The translations under genes and the position numbers were made by a program. DNA of 64,000 nt from Triplophysa rosa (Eukaryota > Chordata > Actinopteri > Cypriniformes > Nemacheilidae): contig NC_079892.1 of assembly GCF_024868665.1 (NCBI RefSeq), forward strand, positions 11,110,251 through 11,174,250. Direction: 5' to 3'. This document shows, piece after piece, positions 26,801 to 41,500 of the stretch. How positions within the stretch are numbered: position 1 is the first letter of the stretch; the number at the start of each line of letters is the position of its first letter. The notes under the pieces were generated by a model. That model had not been told where the DNA came from. It searched no databases and saw only the letters and a program-made list of their open reading frames with translations.

Positions 26801-29561
26801 ATTCCACAACTCCATCTTCTGTCTGTGTTTCAGGCGAGAGATGACATTCTCAACGGTTCCCACCCGGTGTCCTTTGACAAGGCCTGCGAGTTTGCTGGAA
26901 TTCAGGCACAGATCCAGTTCGGTCCCCACGTGGAGCACAAACACAAGCAGGGATTTCTAGAGTAAGACCTCATGCGGCCTATTCAATACCGTTGTTACAT
27001 GTTCACAGTTTTTCCATACATTCATTCAGTGTTGTCAGGATTCGGGAAGACTCATGTTCCAGGATGACCTCACGTGGTTTGTTCTTTTCTGAAGGGAAAT
27101 GATTGTGTGTCTCGGGTGTAAATGTATCAAATGTTTTTTGCAGCCTGAAGGAGTTCCTACCAAAAGAATATATCAAACAGAGAGGGGCCGAGAAGAGAGT
27201 TTTTCAGGTTTGTGGTTTTACTTAATCCGTTATCCTAGTAAAAAAAGCTGTCAGCATGTGTTCGGCCTGAGAAAGGTCTATTTGTTTCTGGACATGTTTA
27301 TTTAGCCCGGGAGGCCGGTTGAGCATGAAACATTCACTTATAAGGTCAAAAAAGAAGCGTCAAAGTGATGTAGAGCGAGTTAGTAAATAAATCCAAAACC
27401 AACGAAAGCTTGATTAAAAGCAAGAGAATAACGTCTTCAATGAACTTTAAAGGAAATGTTGGAAGATGTTTAGTTATGTTTGTTTACGTCACAGGAGCAC
27501 AAAAGCTGCGGTGAGATGATGGAGATTGAGGCGAAGGTGAAATACGTAAAGCTTGCCCGCTCCCTGCGCACATACGGGGTGTCGTTCTTCCTGGTGAAGG
27601 TGAGTTACTTTTTTGGCGACTAAATTACACACATTTTTCAATTCAAATGGCGAAAGAGATGAGAAATAAAAAAATATGGACTGAGGGGGTCTGTGAAAGA
27701 AATACGTGCGTACATTTTTAAGCTCTGGAAATAGCGTTTGGTTGTAGCGTTTAATAATTCATTTTATCGGCAACACAAGTGAGATTTGTACAAAACACTG
27801 GACCTTTACCAGTGTATCATCATTTAATCTGCTTCTGCTGAACCTGTCAAAATGAATTTTCTCTTCTGTGTGTGTTGTGTTTGGTGTGTGTGGATGGGCG
27901 GGTGGTTGTGTTTGAGGATGTGTGGAGAAAAGCCAATAAAAGATCTCTCGCAGAATCATATCACAGCTGTCTTTGTTCCTTTCCTCTCAGTAGCAGATGT
28001 CTGAATTTTTGGCAAGTTTCGAATCGGTTTGATTTGAAGTCCAGCACTGGGCTTCTTGTTCTCCCGCTGATGTAATGTGAACATGTAGTGAGCAGTATTT
28101 TAAATGTACCTGTGACCCAAACTACTACTGCTACTGCAGGGGACTTCCCTGTCCAATGGCCATGCATTTTTAGCTCTCCCCTTCAGGCCCAACTTAAAAC
28201 AAACCAATCAGAAAGGGAAGGGTAATATAAAGCCCCGCCCTACTTTTTTTCTAATTTCAGAAGCCGTTTCACTTGGATACACGTCACGATACGGGAAAAA
28301 GTCAATCGCAACTCAGAGGTTGCGCTAGACTTTTTTATATAGCCGTTGTTGTTTATATTAATTTATATATTGAATGTTTCTGTTGACATAAAATAATAAT
28401 TACAGACAAATTATTTTTGTTCAGTGCAGGGGTAGTAGCCTACGATCACGCTCTAATGAAGGGAAATTACAAAACGGGGAGTTACAAATTGACCTTATTG
28501 TAACCCGTCAAAATGACGGACGGCCTTCAGATTTTTCTGTCACTGGTAAAAAAAATCTGTCAATGACGGAGAATTTTTGGTTAATGCGACCTCTGTCGCA
28601 ACTTCCCTTTCATGGTGACTTGAAGTCAGTTTTTTCGGACTTTAATTACATTTTTCAATTAAATTTTAGTAATCAAATTAAATTAAATTTTAGTAAAAGT
28701 GTGTTTATTACACTGAAATCATGAAACTTAAAAAAAAACATTTCGTTCCTGATACACTTTAAAAGACTATTAATTATTTTTTCAAACATATTGTTTTAGT
28801 ATGTAATTTTTAATAAAGGTTTTTAAACGAAACATTAAAATGAAAGTCATTTAAATTATAACATTTTGTGTAATTTTTTCGTGTAATCGACTGTTGTTTT
28901 CAATGTCGACTAGTAGGAGCTTACCGTTTAAAGTACCGTTTAACTAGTCGATTAGTTTCGCACATTCCTGATATTTTATTATTTTGCTATTGATTGTCAT
29001 TGTTACAGGACCACCGGACGTTTGCAGAAAATTTTAGTGTAATGCTATGCCAATTACATAAAAATATTTCATATTTGTACATATTTACACGTAACATACC
29101 AAAATGTATGTGTATACATAGTTTCTGAGTTTGGAAAGTGGCACACCAAGCTGTCTGCTCATGGATCTCTTTTCGCTCATTAGTTCTGTTGCTAAATGCT
29201 GTTGTAAAAGAATGGATCCTAACAATAGACCACAACACTTTGAGCTAATGCACTCGTCCCTGACTGATGCACGCGATTACACAATGAAAATCTATATTTA
29301 CCCACACTGAATAAGTCTCATCCTTGAGACTGAGACATCATGCCTGAGAACAGTAAACAATATCTGCACATCTTAACGTGAGATAAGCCGTTATTTATAT
29401 TGTGCTTAAATCAGGGCTTATTTTGGCCCCTCAGGTGAAACAATAGCCCATAGATGTACAGTGTAAGAGGTCATTTAAACGTTCAGCGTTTTATTGTTAT
29501 TTGTTTGTGTGCGGTTCAAGACCCCTGGCACAGGGTGCCATCTGTAGACGTTTGTTTATCG

Positions 29562-29593
<32 letters not shown>

Positions 29594-32500
29594 TAGACCA
29601 GATAGAATAATGCTGTTATTGTTTGTGTGTGTATATTACATATGGGATTCAACAAATTTTTCAACCTACTAGTTATTGCACAAAAAATGTGAGGTAAAAA
29701 TACAGAGGGAAATATGGATGATAAACTGCACGCATGCAAGGCAACGCTTTGTTCAGCGTGATTAATGAGCAAAACAAATATAGTAAACATAAATGCGGAG
29801 ATGAAGTCGGCACAGCGTACCCATTGTATATTTCAGCGCTCTCCACACAATAAACAAACGGCTTATTTTTAAACAGGAGAAGATGAAAAGCAAGAATAAG
29901 TTGGTCCCGCGTCTTTTGGGCATTACCAAAGAGTCAGTGATGCGTGTGGAGGAGAAGACCAAAGAGGTGGTGCAGGAGTGGCCTCTCACCACAGTGAAGA
30001 GGTGGGCAGCGTCCCCCAAGAGCTTTACACTGGTATGTTCCATTATTCACTCTCAGCCCCCGGGCTTCTTTTATCTCCAGCAGGCAGCGGTTTGTTTGCA
30101 CCACTCCTTTGAATTCCTCTGCATCTGCCTGACTGTTTGCTATATGTTTGTATAGTTACATATACTGTACAGTGGCCTCCGAAAAACACAACCGTATTTG
30201 GAGACCATTTTTAATAATTACAAAATATCAAATGGCATTTACAACCTTAATTACTTTGAATTAGCTTCACTTGTTTTTACCGGTTGTTTTAACCTGTTGC
30301 TGTCAAGGTCATGTATTGTGGATATGTGAAGTTGGTTCATCGTATTAAAGTGATAAGTTACCCAAAAATTAAAATTCTGCCATCATTTTCTCACCCTGTT
30401 GTCATTTCAAACCTGTTCTTCCGCAGATAACAGTCGTCGGTTTATCGTGACTGCCCTAAATAGAACACATTGTTATTATTGTGAAACGAGGTCGAGAACA
30501 ATTTTTCTTGATGTTCACCTCCTGTTTTACAAGACTTAACCTTGCAGTCTGATGCACAGTTCTGCTCGACCATTAAGAGCCACTTATAGCATCTCACGTA
30601 CGGCGCTCGTGCTTCAAGGACATCCGCGTGACTTCCTGTCAGCAGAAACAGAATATTCACATGCACACTGTACAATACAGCCGTGAGACGTGTGCTTCTG
30701 ATATCATGTGTGTATGTGTGTGCCATGCAGGACTTCGGTGAGTACCAGGAAAGCTATTACTCTGTTCAAACCACAGAGGGGGAACAGATCTCTCAGCTCA
30801 TCGCTGGATACATCGACATCATCCTTAAGAAAGCAAGTCACAGTCTGATGCTCTTTAGAAGTTGACACTTCCTCCTCCCAAAAAAATGCTCAATTTGAAG
30901 AATTTTAAAATATTCTGCCATATAAATATTCAAACCATTGTTTATTACTTGTTTGTTTGAATGTTTTTCTTTACGTCTTAATTCTACAGAAACAGAGTAA
31001 AGATCGGTTTGGTTTGGACGGTGATGAGGAAGCCACTATGCTGGAGGAATCCGTATCCCCAAAAAAGTCAGTGCACGTGTTGAGACTACCCATGATGCTT
31101 TGTTTTGAAAAGGCAGTCATCCCCTCAGAATGCCTGCTTGTCACACTTGTAATTGCGTTGTGATTACACACCTAGAGAACTTTTAATCGCAGCGCTGTTG
31201 AATTTGTATGCAAGCAAAAGAGGGATGAAATCGAGGTGTCAGATGACTTGGGAGAAATGCTTAGTTTGCAGACTCTGCACACTGCTGTTTTTAATCACAG
31301 AGATGGAGAGAGGCTTCTTTCCTCCTTTACCCTTGAGAAGGAAGGAGAGGACATAGAGAGCGAGAATATTATTTCCACAGAGATCGCTAACTCATCAGAA
31401 AGACGTCAATTAAAATATTCGGTTCCTGGAAGGGAGAAAGCTAGTGAGAATATGTGAATCTCACGAAACTGTCAAGAATACGTCTGTCATGTGTCACTCC
31501 AAATTCAAAAGAAAGAAATTATATTTTTAGATGATCAAGATTGTTTGCATTGTAGTATTTTTTATAAGAAATTGCCCCCTCCCAAAGCATAAAGTAATGC
31601 AAACATACTCATTCGCGTAAAGCTACAATCTGTAACTATTGGCTCTCTATCGCCCTCTCTGTTTAACACATAACATTGCAGGTTACTGTATGCACTGTAA
31701 GTCAGATGATGTCAAACTGACATTTCCTGTGAAACTGATTCGACAGCTTAACTTATAAATCAGTATTATAAGCTTATTGTTACAAACAACGGTGAGTTTG
31801 AATCGAGTGTGCCTCACACGTCCTGAAAAGTGAAGCTGTGGGCTCTTTGATCGCCCCCCGGTGGCTGGCTGCAGTACAGGTCATAAACCCCGCCCTCTCC
31901 ATGTAAACGAATGGGACTCGAGTCAAAATATAAAATAAATTACACTTCTGAGAAAATTTCTGAAATGTGGTTTTGATCATTTAAGGTAGTTGTTATCACG
32001 CTGATATATGTTCAATTATTCATTTTTGTAATAAGTTAGATTTTAGCTAGTAATTTGATGCTATAAAAACGGTGCGTGTCATTATGATTGACAGTTGTGA
32101 TTGACAGCTTCTCTGAGCGGACTGTCGGAGGTTCGAGAGGAGATTGAAGATATAACCAACTATTAATTATTTATTTCTAACGATTGAGTCGTTAGTTGTT
32201 GTATGTACCTTATTTTAGCAAGCCCTTCGGTATAGGGCAGTCAAATGAGAAGTTCAGGGGGCGTGTTTATTGGGCGTGTGAGAGTTTGGGCGGAAGTTTG
32301 ATACCGCGGCCTCCTGGCTCCACTGACGATTCCTTCTGCGCCGGCCCAGGCTCCAAACTGACGTTTTAGCGCCCATCATGTGACGTTTTTGCGCTCAAGC
32401 TGCCAGAAAAATTACTGTTTTTTTACAGGATTTTCTTATTAAAAAAGCTTTAAAAACCGTTAAATGACAGAACAATGCAAATTTACAAGAAAAAACATGT

Positions 32501-35500
32501 AATTTTACATAAAATTTGTATATACTTATTATGGTTTATAACTGACTCCTTGGCTGCTGGAAAATTACTGCTATTTTTGCTGTATTTTTTACAGTGTATG
32601 TACTTGCTCAATAACTAATATAATAGTAAATGTAATATTCAATATACAAAATGCCACTTTAACATAATGCATGATTATTTTATTAATAATGCTAGTTATT
32701 TTTATAAAAACTCGTTAAAATGCGTGTGTACAAGTACATGGTCATTTTTATAACTATATTATGGTAATGAGAATTGTAAGGGGGATATGTGTTTACATTT
32801 AATAAATATATATACATATATAGTCACAATGCAAAAGTCTCAATGGTTCTAAAATAAGCTTTATTTTCTTGTTGCTGAAATACAATATTTGTCTTTTTAT
32901 TTTGTGGTAAGACGCAGACGTGTTGTTTGTGAGATTCACAAACAATGTTTTTCCCTCGTCCAGCAGTGCAGCTTTTATCTGGCCGGGCTTTGCTTCTATC
33001 AGAATGAGATCATACTCTCAAGCACTGCCTGGGAAGCGGTTGTTATGGGCGACCGCATCCCACATCTTTCTCTTCAGAGCCCCTGAGAGAGACAGACACG
33101 TCAGGCATCGGTGTCTGCATCTGTCAGTGTGCCAACTTGCTCATGTTACCACCAGAACTATAATCCAAAAATTGAAGCCTCACACAAAAAGCAGTAATTA
33201 AGCAATGAAAGCCTGAAGCCTCCGTTTCTATGCTGTGAACCCATTTTAATGACTGTTAGTAATTGCCACAGAAACAACAGACATCATTCACAGAATTAAA
33301 GTTTATAATATATTGTACTTTGTAGGTCCACCATCCTCCAGCAGCAGTTTAACCGGGTCGGTCGGGTCGAGCACGGGTCCGTGGCTCTGCCCGGCATTAT
33401 GCGATCAGGGTCAATTGGAGGCCCCGACACATTTAACATGGGCAGCATGCCCTCGGCTCAGCAACAGATCACCACGGGACAGATGCACAGAGGACACATG
33501 CCCCCTCTGGTGAGCATGTGTAACTTCACGGGTGTTTATGTTATAGATGGCATCATATGCAAAATAATGCTTTCAGGGCTCCATCTGGTACTTAAGTCTT
33601 TGTTGCAAACTGTTTGTGGCTCACACAATGTAAATCTATGACAATGGATGATTGGAAGCTGTCATATAGACTACAAATAATAATTTTAGTATTAAGTTAA
33701 ATGACGCCGTAAATAAAGTATGACTGTTTTCTTGTGACGTCAGAGTCTGGCCCAGCAAGCGCTAATGGGAACCATCAACACCAGTATGCAGGCTGTCCAG
33801 CAGGCACAAGCTGACCTGGGAGAGGTTGATAATCTGCCACCACTTGGACAGGACATGGTAAGAACCAATCACAAGAGAAAGTAGTTTTGCTGTTACTTAA
33901 ATGGCAAATGCATCAATGAACTACTGCCATTAACATGAGCCAGAGAAGTTGGCATGATGTTAAAAAAGAAAAGACACAAGTGGCCATATTACACAACACG
34001 ATGATGGTGCGATGCACAACAGGTGCACACACTACAAGACTTTTGGTCAAGAGGCAGTCTAGACCAACAGCGAATAAACAATTTCTCACAGAAATGTACG
34101 CAAGATCTTGATCGTCTGTTTTTACCATCTGCACCGTGATTGGCTCGATTAGTTACGCATTGTTGCTTCACAGCACAAAATACAAGATCACGTGGCGATA
34201 ATATCAAACTGGTCTGAAAATATCACAGCATTTGATTTTTGAAAATGTGGCGTGAAGTGACGCAAAGTGTTTCTCATCTGGCGTGCCCCCCTCCCTTATG
34301 TAGGTGTGATTGAGTGGAGGCAGAGACTAATTTGCATTTCATGTACCCACGTATACTCAATGAAGTAAGGGTGTAAAGTTACATTTCAACTATTATACTA
34401 GATATTATTTTGACAGGAAAAAATGTAATTTTGGTTTCCTATTTCACTCTACCAATGACTGACTTAAAGTTCTCTGCATTGAACCGTGAGGGAACAGTAT
34501 TTTAACACCAAAACTACACACATCACCTTCTTGTTACAGTAAAATGCTGTAAACAATACGTTGCATGGTGGTTGTTGTGAGGGTAAACACGTTAGGAGGA
34601 GAGATCTTCGTACAGGATGTGTGTGTGATGCATTATGCACAGGTTTCAGCTGTCAATCAAATCCCATGAGGAACATTGAGTTGTGTTGAAGTCCTCTTAG
34701 TATGTGCCACAAGCCAGTGTAAAAGCTTTATAATATTGTTATTTATCTAAAGTTATTTGTTATTGTGACATTACAGTAATGGACTGTAGCTTTGTTGTAT
34801 GTTTATCGTTCTATTATTGACTACAAAGTGGCTTTATTGACCTGTGCTAAGATGTTATTGATGTTCCTGGGATTGCTATTAGTATTAATGTTTTTGTATG
34901 TTTACTTTTCTTTTTACAACAAGGCATCTAGAGTGTGGGTCCAGAACAAGGTGGATGAATCCAAACATGAGATCCACTCCCAGGTGGACGCCATAACAGC
35001 CGGTACAGCGTCTGTGGTCAACCTCACTGCCGGTACGTAACCGTCCAGTGTTGGCTCTTTCATCACAGCTCAAGAGACTTGGCGTTCAGTTTTAAGTGCC
35101 ACATTTGTCCAAAAAGTGTCTCCTTAGTAGAAAGCGGAAAATACCCTCATGACGAATCTTCACACGTCAAAAAATCTACCTGCCATACTGCGTCGTCTGA
35201 TTCTTAAATAAGCAATTCTATTTGCTGTAATAAATATTTCACATTATATATATATATATCGTGGTGTCCTTAGGCTGAACTGTTTGGCAGGATTTGTAGT
35301 TCTTCCCACGTTCTGGAGAGATTCCATGCGAACCAGATCAGGTTTTTACTGGATTGGATGTCTCCATACCATCTGTTTGATTGTGCGGCAGTTTGCCTGT
35401 TTTTTCTTTGAAGCCTGTGCTTTACATCTGTTCACATACCCCGAAGAGCTTGTTAGGATTTACTGATGTGTGGATGTACATATCAGAATCGTGCGCCATA

Positions 35501-38500
35501 TAGAAATGTAATTGAGAATGCCTTTAAAATTCACATTCCAGCCCTGAATTTCTATGAATTTGAATTGAGGTGCCAACAGGATGTAGAATTGCAATTTCGA
35601 ATTTCATTGTAAGATTTAATAATGGAAGGGAACTGTAGTGAAATAAATTGAAATGTGAAGAAATTCATTTAAAGGTGTCGGATGAAAAGATGCATTCTAT
35701 CTAAAAGTGAATGCTCATCCAGACCTGCCTGAAACTCCTCGTGTAACCACACCCCCACAAATCTACGTCAGTTCGTGGTATGATTTGACTAAGACCGCCC
35801 AAATGTATACTCAAGTAATGTGGGCGTACCTGTCAGTACAATTGCTTTGGAACCTGATGTTCCAAATATGGTAAGAGGCGTAACATTTCCGTCACGCGCT
35901 TGCAGTATTCGACCAATCACTACGCACTGGTTAACTGGCCAATCATAGCACACCTCGCTTTTCAGAGCCATGAGCTTTTAGAAAAATATTTTTTATAATC
36001 AAATTTAAAATTTGTTCTGCAAAGAGGAGATACAAACATGCACGGTATGTGGAAAATACAGCGTTTTTGAACCTCAAATCGTGAATACACATTGCATTAC
36101 ATCTAAAACAAACGATAATATTCATTTTAGCCGTGTCATATGACCCCTTTAACTTTTAATAGAGTACTAAAAAATGTACAAAAATACTTTACGAAAGACT
36201 TTTTGTCCAGAGTTTAAAGAAGTTTGATGGTTGCATAGACCTTACAGACAAACCTATAAAGCTTTTATTTCACCTGTTCAAAATATCACTCATGAATTTA
36301 TATTCTTTGCTTTTTTATATTAAGTTTTTATTTCACTCATCATAGTAATCAAAAACATCATTTGAATTTAAAAGTGATAGTTTACTCACAAATTAATATT
36401 CTGCCATCATTTACTCACCCTCTTGTCATTTCAAACCTGTATGACTTTCTTTCTTCCACAGAACACAAAAGAAGATATTTTGAAGCATGTTGGGAACCGG
36501 CACCCATTCACTTGCATTGTTTTTGTGTTCATACAACAGAAGTGAATGGGTGCCGGTGCTGTTCGGTTACCAACTTTCTTCAAGATATCTTCTTTTGTGT
36601 TTTGTGAAAGAAAGAAAGTCTAACAGGTTTGAAATGACACGAGGGTGAATAAATGATGACAGAATGTTCATTATCGGGTGAATTATCCCTTTATTTCAAG
36701 TAGTTCAAGTATTCTTTTAACCAATAGCATCATACCATTCATTTTCATCACTCAATTGAAAAATAATCCAAAATTTTCCTTCTTCAAGGTGACCCCACGT
36801 ACACAGACTACACCGCCGTGGGCTGCGCCATCACCACCATTTCATCCAACCTGACCGAGATGTCCAAAGGAGTGAAGCTCCTGGCAGCCCTCATGGATGA
36901 TGAGGTGGGCAGCGGTCAGAACCTCATGGGAGCCGCCCGGACCCTTACAGGAGCCGTGTCTGATTTGTTAAGAGCAGTGGAACCAGCTTCTGGAGAGGTG
37001 ACGAACACAAACATTCGAACCCCTTGACCTCTACACATCTAATCTGTCAATAACACGCGTTGTTTGCGGGCAGATTTTATAATGAACTCGTTAAAATTTG
37101 TTTTTGCTTTCTGGCGTACAGAGCACAGGCACAATCTGTTGATTTGTTTGGCTCGTGTTGGACTAGGTAATTGCAGTGGAGTGTAGAGATGATAGACAGG
37201 ATGTGATTAGTTGTGTGTCGAGTTTTGAGACGTTGCGGCGGCGATATGAGGATCTCTTTTAATGTTGTTATGATGTTATCGCTCTTCAGCCCAGACAGAC
37301 GGTGTTGACTGCGGCGGGCAGCATCGGCCAGGCCAGCGGAGACCTCCTGAAACAGATAGGAGAAGGTGAAACGGATGAAAGATTTCAGGTATGTTTTTAT
37401 GTGCGTGCCTGTCTCCACTTCAAAGTGTTTGTCTGGAATAGTACTGTTGTTTGCAACAGTTTTCAACAATGAACTTTTTTTCTTGATAAAGAGATTTTTA
37501 CGCATTATTTTTCAGTCACAATCACTGATTGGTTTAGGTCAAACCTCTTACCCAATCACATCGTTCATTATCTCCTGGCAGAGTGTTTTTTCACTCGTAG
37601 TAAATACTTCAGCGTTCATTTTCTACACGTATAATTTAATTTCGTGCGATTCGGGTGATACTGTCACACTCGGTTAGCCTCTGTGAGCGTTTTATTAGCC
37701 CCCGTTTTATTCTGTTACACTCTATCCTTCCGTTTATTTCTTTCATTAGTCTGGGCCAGGTTGCCTCACAGTGTGTTGCTTGACTGATGAATATGTTCCA
37801 GGACATTATGATGAACCTGGCCAAAGCCGTAGCTAATGCCGCTGCCATGCTGGTGCTGAAGGCCAAGAACGTGGCACAGGTGGCCGAGGACACTGCGCTC
37901 CAGAACCGGGTCATCACCGCCGCCACGCAGTGCGCGCTGTCCACGTCACAGCTGGTGGCCTGCACGAAGGTACTCGCGTACTTGGTTCAAGTGCATGCTA
38001 CAACAACTTTTTATTGGAGTTCACCGAAGATGACAATTTGTTATTGGAGAAGACATCATTTACTCACCCTGTTGTCATTGTAAACCTATCTGCTTTTCTT
38101 TCTTCTGCAAATGCTAAAGATATTTTGAAAAATGTTGGTAACCAAAAACCGTTGGTCCCCATTGACATCTATTGTATGGACACAAAACCAGTGGAAGTCA
38201 ATGGGGACCAACCAACCATTTTCAAAACATCTTCTTTTGTGTTCTGCAAAGGAAAGAAAAGCACACAGGTTTAAAAAGACAACAGGGAGTGTAAATCAGA
38301 TGATACTTAATGTAATCTGTTCTGTTTATTTTAAGTTTTATAATGACATACAAAAAGAACTGGTGCTTCTATGTGTGCTTATAAATTTGCATCCATATTG
38401 ACCAAAGAGAAGAAAAAGTTTATTTTAGTTATTTAATTTTCTTAGGGCTATCAAGTCTATTATATCGTGATTAATTGATTCCAAAATAAATGTTTGTGTT

Positions 38501-41500
38501 TGTATAATAAATGTTTAATTGGCATGTATACTGTATATAAAAACACAAACATACATGTATATATTAAAAACAATTTTTGGCCGATAACTATAACCGATAA
38601 TTCTTTAAAGGAGTCATGAATTAAGACATCCATTTTAACCCGAGCTTTTGTTATATAAGAGGGAATCGTATTCAAGCGAACATCCTGTAAGTGTCAGAAC
38701 TGAAAACGCCCTCGTTACTGAGATTACAACTGTTATTGACACCAGGCCCAGCGAACGCCAGGTTCTGGAATGCACCTTTCTATGATGTCATTGAACTCCA
38801 CAGAAGAATATCAACGACTACTTCTCTAGCCCCGCCCACTGGTTCGCGCATGACAGTACTGAAGTAACACAAGTTGCGCTCAACCAGATAGAGCGAGCAA
38901 GCAATAAACAAACATGCCTTTAAAGATCGCAACACAGTCGCTGCATAACCTTCCTTCGGATTCCGACATTAGTAATGCGTGGTTGAAGTTTAATTTTAAA
39001 GACTTTCCAGCTCACGTGGGTAACAAACATTGAGCATTTGTTCGCTTCATTTCACGGCGGATTCATTTGTGAACAAGGCAGAGGTTGACGCTGGATTTGT
39101 GGAGAGACTAAAATTAAAAAGCAGTGCTGTGCCATCAATATTGGATCCGATAGGAATGGTGCAGCAATCTTATGTGAGTAAAACATATTTGTACTATGCG
39201 TCACTATTGCTTTGTTAGAGATCGCTTGATATGCCCTGAGCACTATTCGCACGAGATTAGTATTACCTGGGGACCTCTAGTCATTTGTATTACTTGCAGA
39301 GGTTGTCTGTGATGAGTCGGCCATATTTTGACGAACACCGAGGCCCTGTGATAATATTAGTCCCGTGCGAATCGGCATCTCTGTTATTTGGCGGGCTCAT
39401 ATATTATTTTTCAAGGTTTTATTTCAGTGTTTTGATATTATTTCGGGTGCTGGGTCAAACACTGTCATTTTGGCCGGTCAATAAGTCAGTAAATTTGAGT
39501 AAAACCACAGGCTTCACTTATCCCGTGCGAATGCGCCACATGAAATACAGATGTGGGGGAGGTCATTTCTAAATCACACGAGGTCCCCAGATAATACTAA
39601 TCCTGTGCGAATAGGGATAATGTGTAACCTAATGCGTTACGTGTCTAACCAAATTCACAGAACGCTCCAACTAAGTTTACTACGCAAATTGCTATCCAAT
39701 CATAGCAGTGGCCGTTTACTTCCAAGTCTTCAATGCGGCACGCCCATTAAAGGGGTCATTTGACACGGCTAAAACGAATATTATCGTTTGTTTTAGATGC
39801 AATGCAATGTGTACACACGATTTAAGGTTCAAATACGCTGTATTTTTCACATACCGTGCATGTTTGTATCTCCTCTTTGCTCCGCCTCTCTGAAACGTGC
39901 AGATTTTTTACAAAGCTCATGGCTCTGAAAAGCGAGGTGTGCTATGATTGGCCAGTTAACCAGTGCGTAGTGATTGGTCGAATACTGCAAGCGTGTGACA
40001 GAAATGTGACGTCTCTTACCATATTTGGAACATCAGATTCCCAAGCAATTGTACTGACAGGTACGTCCACCTTACTTGCGTATACATTTGGGCGGTCTTA
40101 GTCAAATCATACCACGAACTGATGTAGATTTGTGGGGGTGTGGTTACACGAGGTGTTACAGGCAGGTCTGGATGAGCATTCGCTTTTAGATAGAATGCAT
40201 CTTTTGTTCAGACACTTTAATTTTTGCAATTTTACGTGTCTAATACATGCATGGGCAACTTATAACACACCAAAGACACATAAAAACACGTATTCGCGCC
40301 ATATGACCCCTTTAATACCAAGCGTTTGTCGAGCCGGCCTCAAAACCCTGGTAGAAAATAGCCTATTACTTATTGATTTTGATGTTTTTGAATGTAAAAA
40401 CCATGCTAACGTCATAAGTAGACCTCATACAACAGTATAAAACAATAAACAAGCCCAGTTCATGACACCTTTAACATTGGAAGTCGATATATTGGCCGAT
40501 ATACAGTATCTAAATATTAATATAAAATTTCCTAAGACTGAAACAAAAGGCAAAAAGTGGACAACTGCGATTATTTGAAAACATTGACTGCAGAAAACAA
40601 GGTAACCATTAGTTCTCTTTTATCCCGTGAAAATCATGTACCAAGCCTACTTTACACTAGTTAAGGATTCTTGAACCTTCAAACATTTGTGCTATACTAT
40701 TTATTTAATAAACAAATTATAGATGTTCTTCCAGAGCAACCCAGAAAAATGTTCTTAATAGCCACATGTCTAACAGGTCTCAAGACAGCAATCAGACAGC
40801 TATCGGCTTCAAACAACATGCTTTTGTTCCTATCATTTACACATTCATAAATACTGTATCTACATACTGTACCTACATCAACAATGTTTTGCTAATAGCA
40901 GTAAGTGAGTGATCACGACAGAAAATAGTGCTGTACTGTATTTTAACTGTGAGCAGCGTGCAGCTCAAGAAGTTTAACCAGAGGAAATCATTTATGATTT
41001 TTCGGCTATAATATATCGGCCTAAATTTTATTATCGGCCGATAACATTAAAAATGACCATTTATCGGCCGTTACCGATATGGCCGATAATTTATCTTTCA
41101 TCCCTAATTATATTTATTCATTACATCAATTATATTTCAATAAAAATGTTTATTAATGTAAATGCTTGTTACATATACATGTATGTGTGTGCATTTATAA
41201 ATAGATATAAATATCCACAACACACATACAATATTATATAAACACATATTTATAAAAAATCAATATAACACCATCAAATTTATTTGCTTTGCTAATATTT
41301 TAATTGACCTCTTGTAAATTATTACATTGCGCTACACATTTATTTAAATAACATTAATAAATGTGAATGTTTAATTTGAATTTAATTTAAGTGAAAGGTA
41401 TTTGATGTATTATGAACGTTTTTATTATCGTGCCGTTGGTTTCATGTTTGCTTTTCATATGTCATGAGTTTGACGATTTTCTCTTGCCAGAAATAACTGC

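Larger units (their letters stand above)
21846..26833. other. intron 5 (4988 bp)
   Basis: Longest intron seen. It holds a hairpin (22278-22438), a foldback MITE (23247-23620), a CA array (23753-23833), MITE copy 2 (24421-24794), a short MITE near 25425 and a MITE fragment at 26213-26612. It ends with a GCAACC island (26680-26765). No exon is apparent. Confidence 0.75.
38609..40470. mobile_element. TTAA-flanked DNA transposon, about 1.3 kb plus a nested MITE
   Basis: The termini AGGAGTCATGAATT and AGTTCATGACACCT are inverted, with TTAA on both sides (38605-38608 and 40471-40474). It contains a broken THAP-like coding remnant (38914-39160) and a later MITE at 39751-40311. TTAA target sites together with a THAP domain fit the Kolobok superfamily, from knowledge of that family. 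No transposase core was recognised. It is inserted in hAT-like sequence rich in GGCCGATA motifs. Confidence 0.75.
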
